Of a DNA stretch of 64,000 nucleotides, positions 39,901-42,900 are shown one piece after another. The notes beneath the pieces were generated by a model. The model ran no database searches and had not been told where the DNA came from. It saw only the letters and a program-made list of their open reading frames with translations. The DNA is from Sipunculus nudus (Eukaryota; Annelida; Sipuncula; Golfingiida; Sipunculidae). Each line of letters begins with the position of its first letter. The first letter of the stretch is position 1. Location of the stretch: NCBI GenBank assembly GCA_026874595.1, contig CM049316.1, positions 32,343,339-32,407,338 of the forward strand. Reading direction: 5' to 3'. A program made the position numbers and the translations under genes.

Positions 39901-42900
39901 CAAGATTTTCTGGGCCGTACCACCGGGGTGGACACAAAGCAAATATTTGTAATCAGGCAAATGAAAGCGTGGTATGGCATTATGTATCCAGCTCCAGATT
40001 TATAACATGCATACCCACTCTCGTTAATCTGATTTCACCGGTTCTGGCACAGTGCGGAACTCTCTGTCACAAAAAGCAGCGGTTAAAACAGAATGATGTC
40101 TGGGATAACTGCAGTGTATAACCGCTGCATATAACGAATCGCTACATCAAGCTATACATATTGGCATCCTGCCGTGCCGTTTATATACTATTTATCAACA
40201 GGCCTTACGCGTTCCGAATGCCCCATTCCGTACATCATCTTGGCCTAAGAGGGGATTATGGGACCGTTTGATGAGCTAAGCATTTGCTCATGTTTACAGT
40301 CCACCCAGTGAGGAAATATGGCTTTCCTTGAAGCTGAGCCTTGCCTGCGGGTGGTGTAAATGCAAAGCAATCACAGCGCTTAGTCCCGTTAAAAGCAAAG
40401 GCTGGCCTGGGTGCTTTCTGCATTTCGCTAGTACTAACAATACAAAGATATACGACCACCCTGAAGACCAGAGCTAGAGAATTATGAACTCGGTTCATTC
40501 TTAACCATGTACATGATACACAAGCTGGTTTCTGAAGCGCGACGTTTGTATATTATGACGACTGTCATTCACTTTGTTCTATTAATATTTGGAATGTTAC
40601 TCGCTCCCACACGTTTGTGTTAAAACAGTGTGCCCCTATGATTCAAAGCGTGGCACACAAGTCCGGCGTACCAACCGCTTCTCTAGCAAAGCAAGCTTCA
40701 CTGACGAGACAGTTCGGTCCGCTTCTATGTCACCCCGCAACATTTTTCGATGTCTTTGTTCACAATACCTAAGCCAGCTTATGAACTGTGAGTATTGTGA
40801 AATCAGTTGTTTATTTTGCTGGCCAATCTACAGATATTTGGGATGTTATTATTGTCGTAAGGCCCTTTATGCCGCTTCGGTGCACAGGGAACTGAAAAAT
40901 ATTGCCGTCAATGGTATCGACTGTTTTCTTAAATTGTCATAAAATTTGATAATATTACAAGCTGTCACAAAGAATTTCTGTTCTGATATTCACATTTAGC
41001 AGGATCTGACAATGTTCTAGGCTATTATATTCATATGTCAAAGTCATTATGGATATACGATGTCTTTAAGTAGCAAGGCAAAACCATATGGTTGCCTTTA
41101 TTATATCCCTGTACACATTTTACGTAATTAAATTCATTCCCATAATAGAATTCTGCTAAACACTATGGGACCAAAATTTAATTAGAAAAAAACAAGAGTA
41201 AACTATTGTCAGCTTGAACGAATGATGCAATGTGCATCCGTCCTCGATATGATACATATGAATAGCCCTAAGTCAATAGTATCTTGGAACTGGCAGTTTG
41301 TAAATGAAATGCTTTCTTTGACTGTATCGAGATTATACAACAAAATTTCATAACATAACCATAAGGCTTCATTCGCTTAAAATCTTCTCTGGAAAAAATA
41401 TTAGGTCAAAGGATTAATTTATTTGCTGTCTGGCCTAAATTAAATCTATAATCCGGCCAACTGATAGAATTGGTTGTCTGACGGAATTTAATAATTTAAT
41501 CTATTTAGATATGCAATATGTTAACGATCAATTTTCAGAAAATTAGTCACCAGACAAAGTTAATTTGCAAAGCCCATTCGTTCTCACGATGAAAAATCCA
41601 AATAATTAATCAACAACATGGTCTTTTATTTCATGGAAACCCTTAAAGAATTCATTTTTATAAATGGTAAGTGATTTTGCTTGATTTTAACCCGATTGAA
41701 ACGACAGACGGGGAAACTAAATTTCCCAGTAGACTAAACATAGAATAGAATATGGTGCTCCAACTAGTGACGGTGCGAAGCCTCCCATGGGAGATGGGGA
41801 ATTATGTGAAGTGGGTGTTATATTTTCTCAGTTGCAAAGTTAAACATTAAAGTTACAAGAAATATATTTGTGCATGATGAAATATTATGTATTTGTTGTG
41901 GTATACTACTCCAGTACCTAGATACCAAAACAGCACAAAATCAGCATGTTAGAATACTAGATCATGAGAGAGATGTGTTGTTTAAATCCCTCATCATATT
42001 TGCAGGATCTTAACCCTCCAACCCCCCTCCTCCGATCTCAAGAGTTTCGCCCTCTATCCGATCACACCCTCGAATGAAAATAATTGTGGAAGCGCGGGAC
42101 CGCAGGACTTTCAGTTCCTTCAGCTTCATTGCTAGCACCAGGGCATCATCGGCTGGCCGTAATGTCGGGTGCTATAACATGTCATGGATGACCTCAATAT
42201 CATATTGCTAACTTATGTGTCAACAAATAGCCGCAGAGGGTTTTGCACTATTATTTGAGATTGAAAGTTATGAAATTTGTGTTTTTTTTAATTGGATTGA
42301 TTTTTATATAAGGTTTTCAGAATAAGATGTAGAGAATTAAAGTAAAGAAATTGAACGTGATTATTTTATATAAAATGACACTGTATCATATTAATCTAAA
42401 CATCTCCGTTATACAATTTTTAATGAAATGCCAAGAAGGCGCATTTGTACATCTAATACTTATAAAAGGAATTCGGTCCACCTCTGTTTGCAATGTTCTC
42501 TGAAACCGCGTAGCTTATGATACTGTGCCATACCTCATTTTAAAGGTTATTATGCCCTCAGTGATATTGCCGATATCAAAATAAATAATTTTTAATATAC
42601 ACATCATTTTGAGTGATTTTTGCGTGTTTTCTGATATGAGCGGAGTCTATCACCGAAAACAGCCGAACTGCCTTCGGCAAAGACAGGATTTTCTTTGAGG
42701 TCACCTCAAGCCCAGAATTAAGCCGATTTAAGGACTACCGTGCACATGAATAACCTTGCTTTCAGTGACGGATTTATGCATGTTTAGGCTGAAATTTGAC
42801 AAAGGCTTTGACCCACGTTTTTGCTCAGTCATTGTAAAAAACACGAATCTGGCTTCGCTTTACGAAAAGGAGGGGTTCAACCCAGGAGGATTAAAGACAA

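Noticed and set aside
40256-40498. 80-codon minus-strand frame with a signal-peptide-like start
   Set aside because: No recognised domain, no good splice sites, and no conservation evidence.
42060-42180. Open minus-strand frame with an ALVLAMKLKELKVL-like helix
   Set aside because: Short, without splice sites in phase, and unlike the missing OpuAC half.
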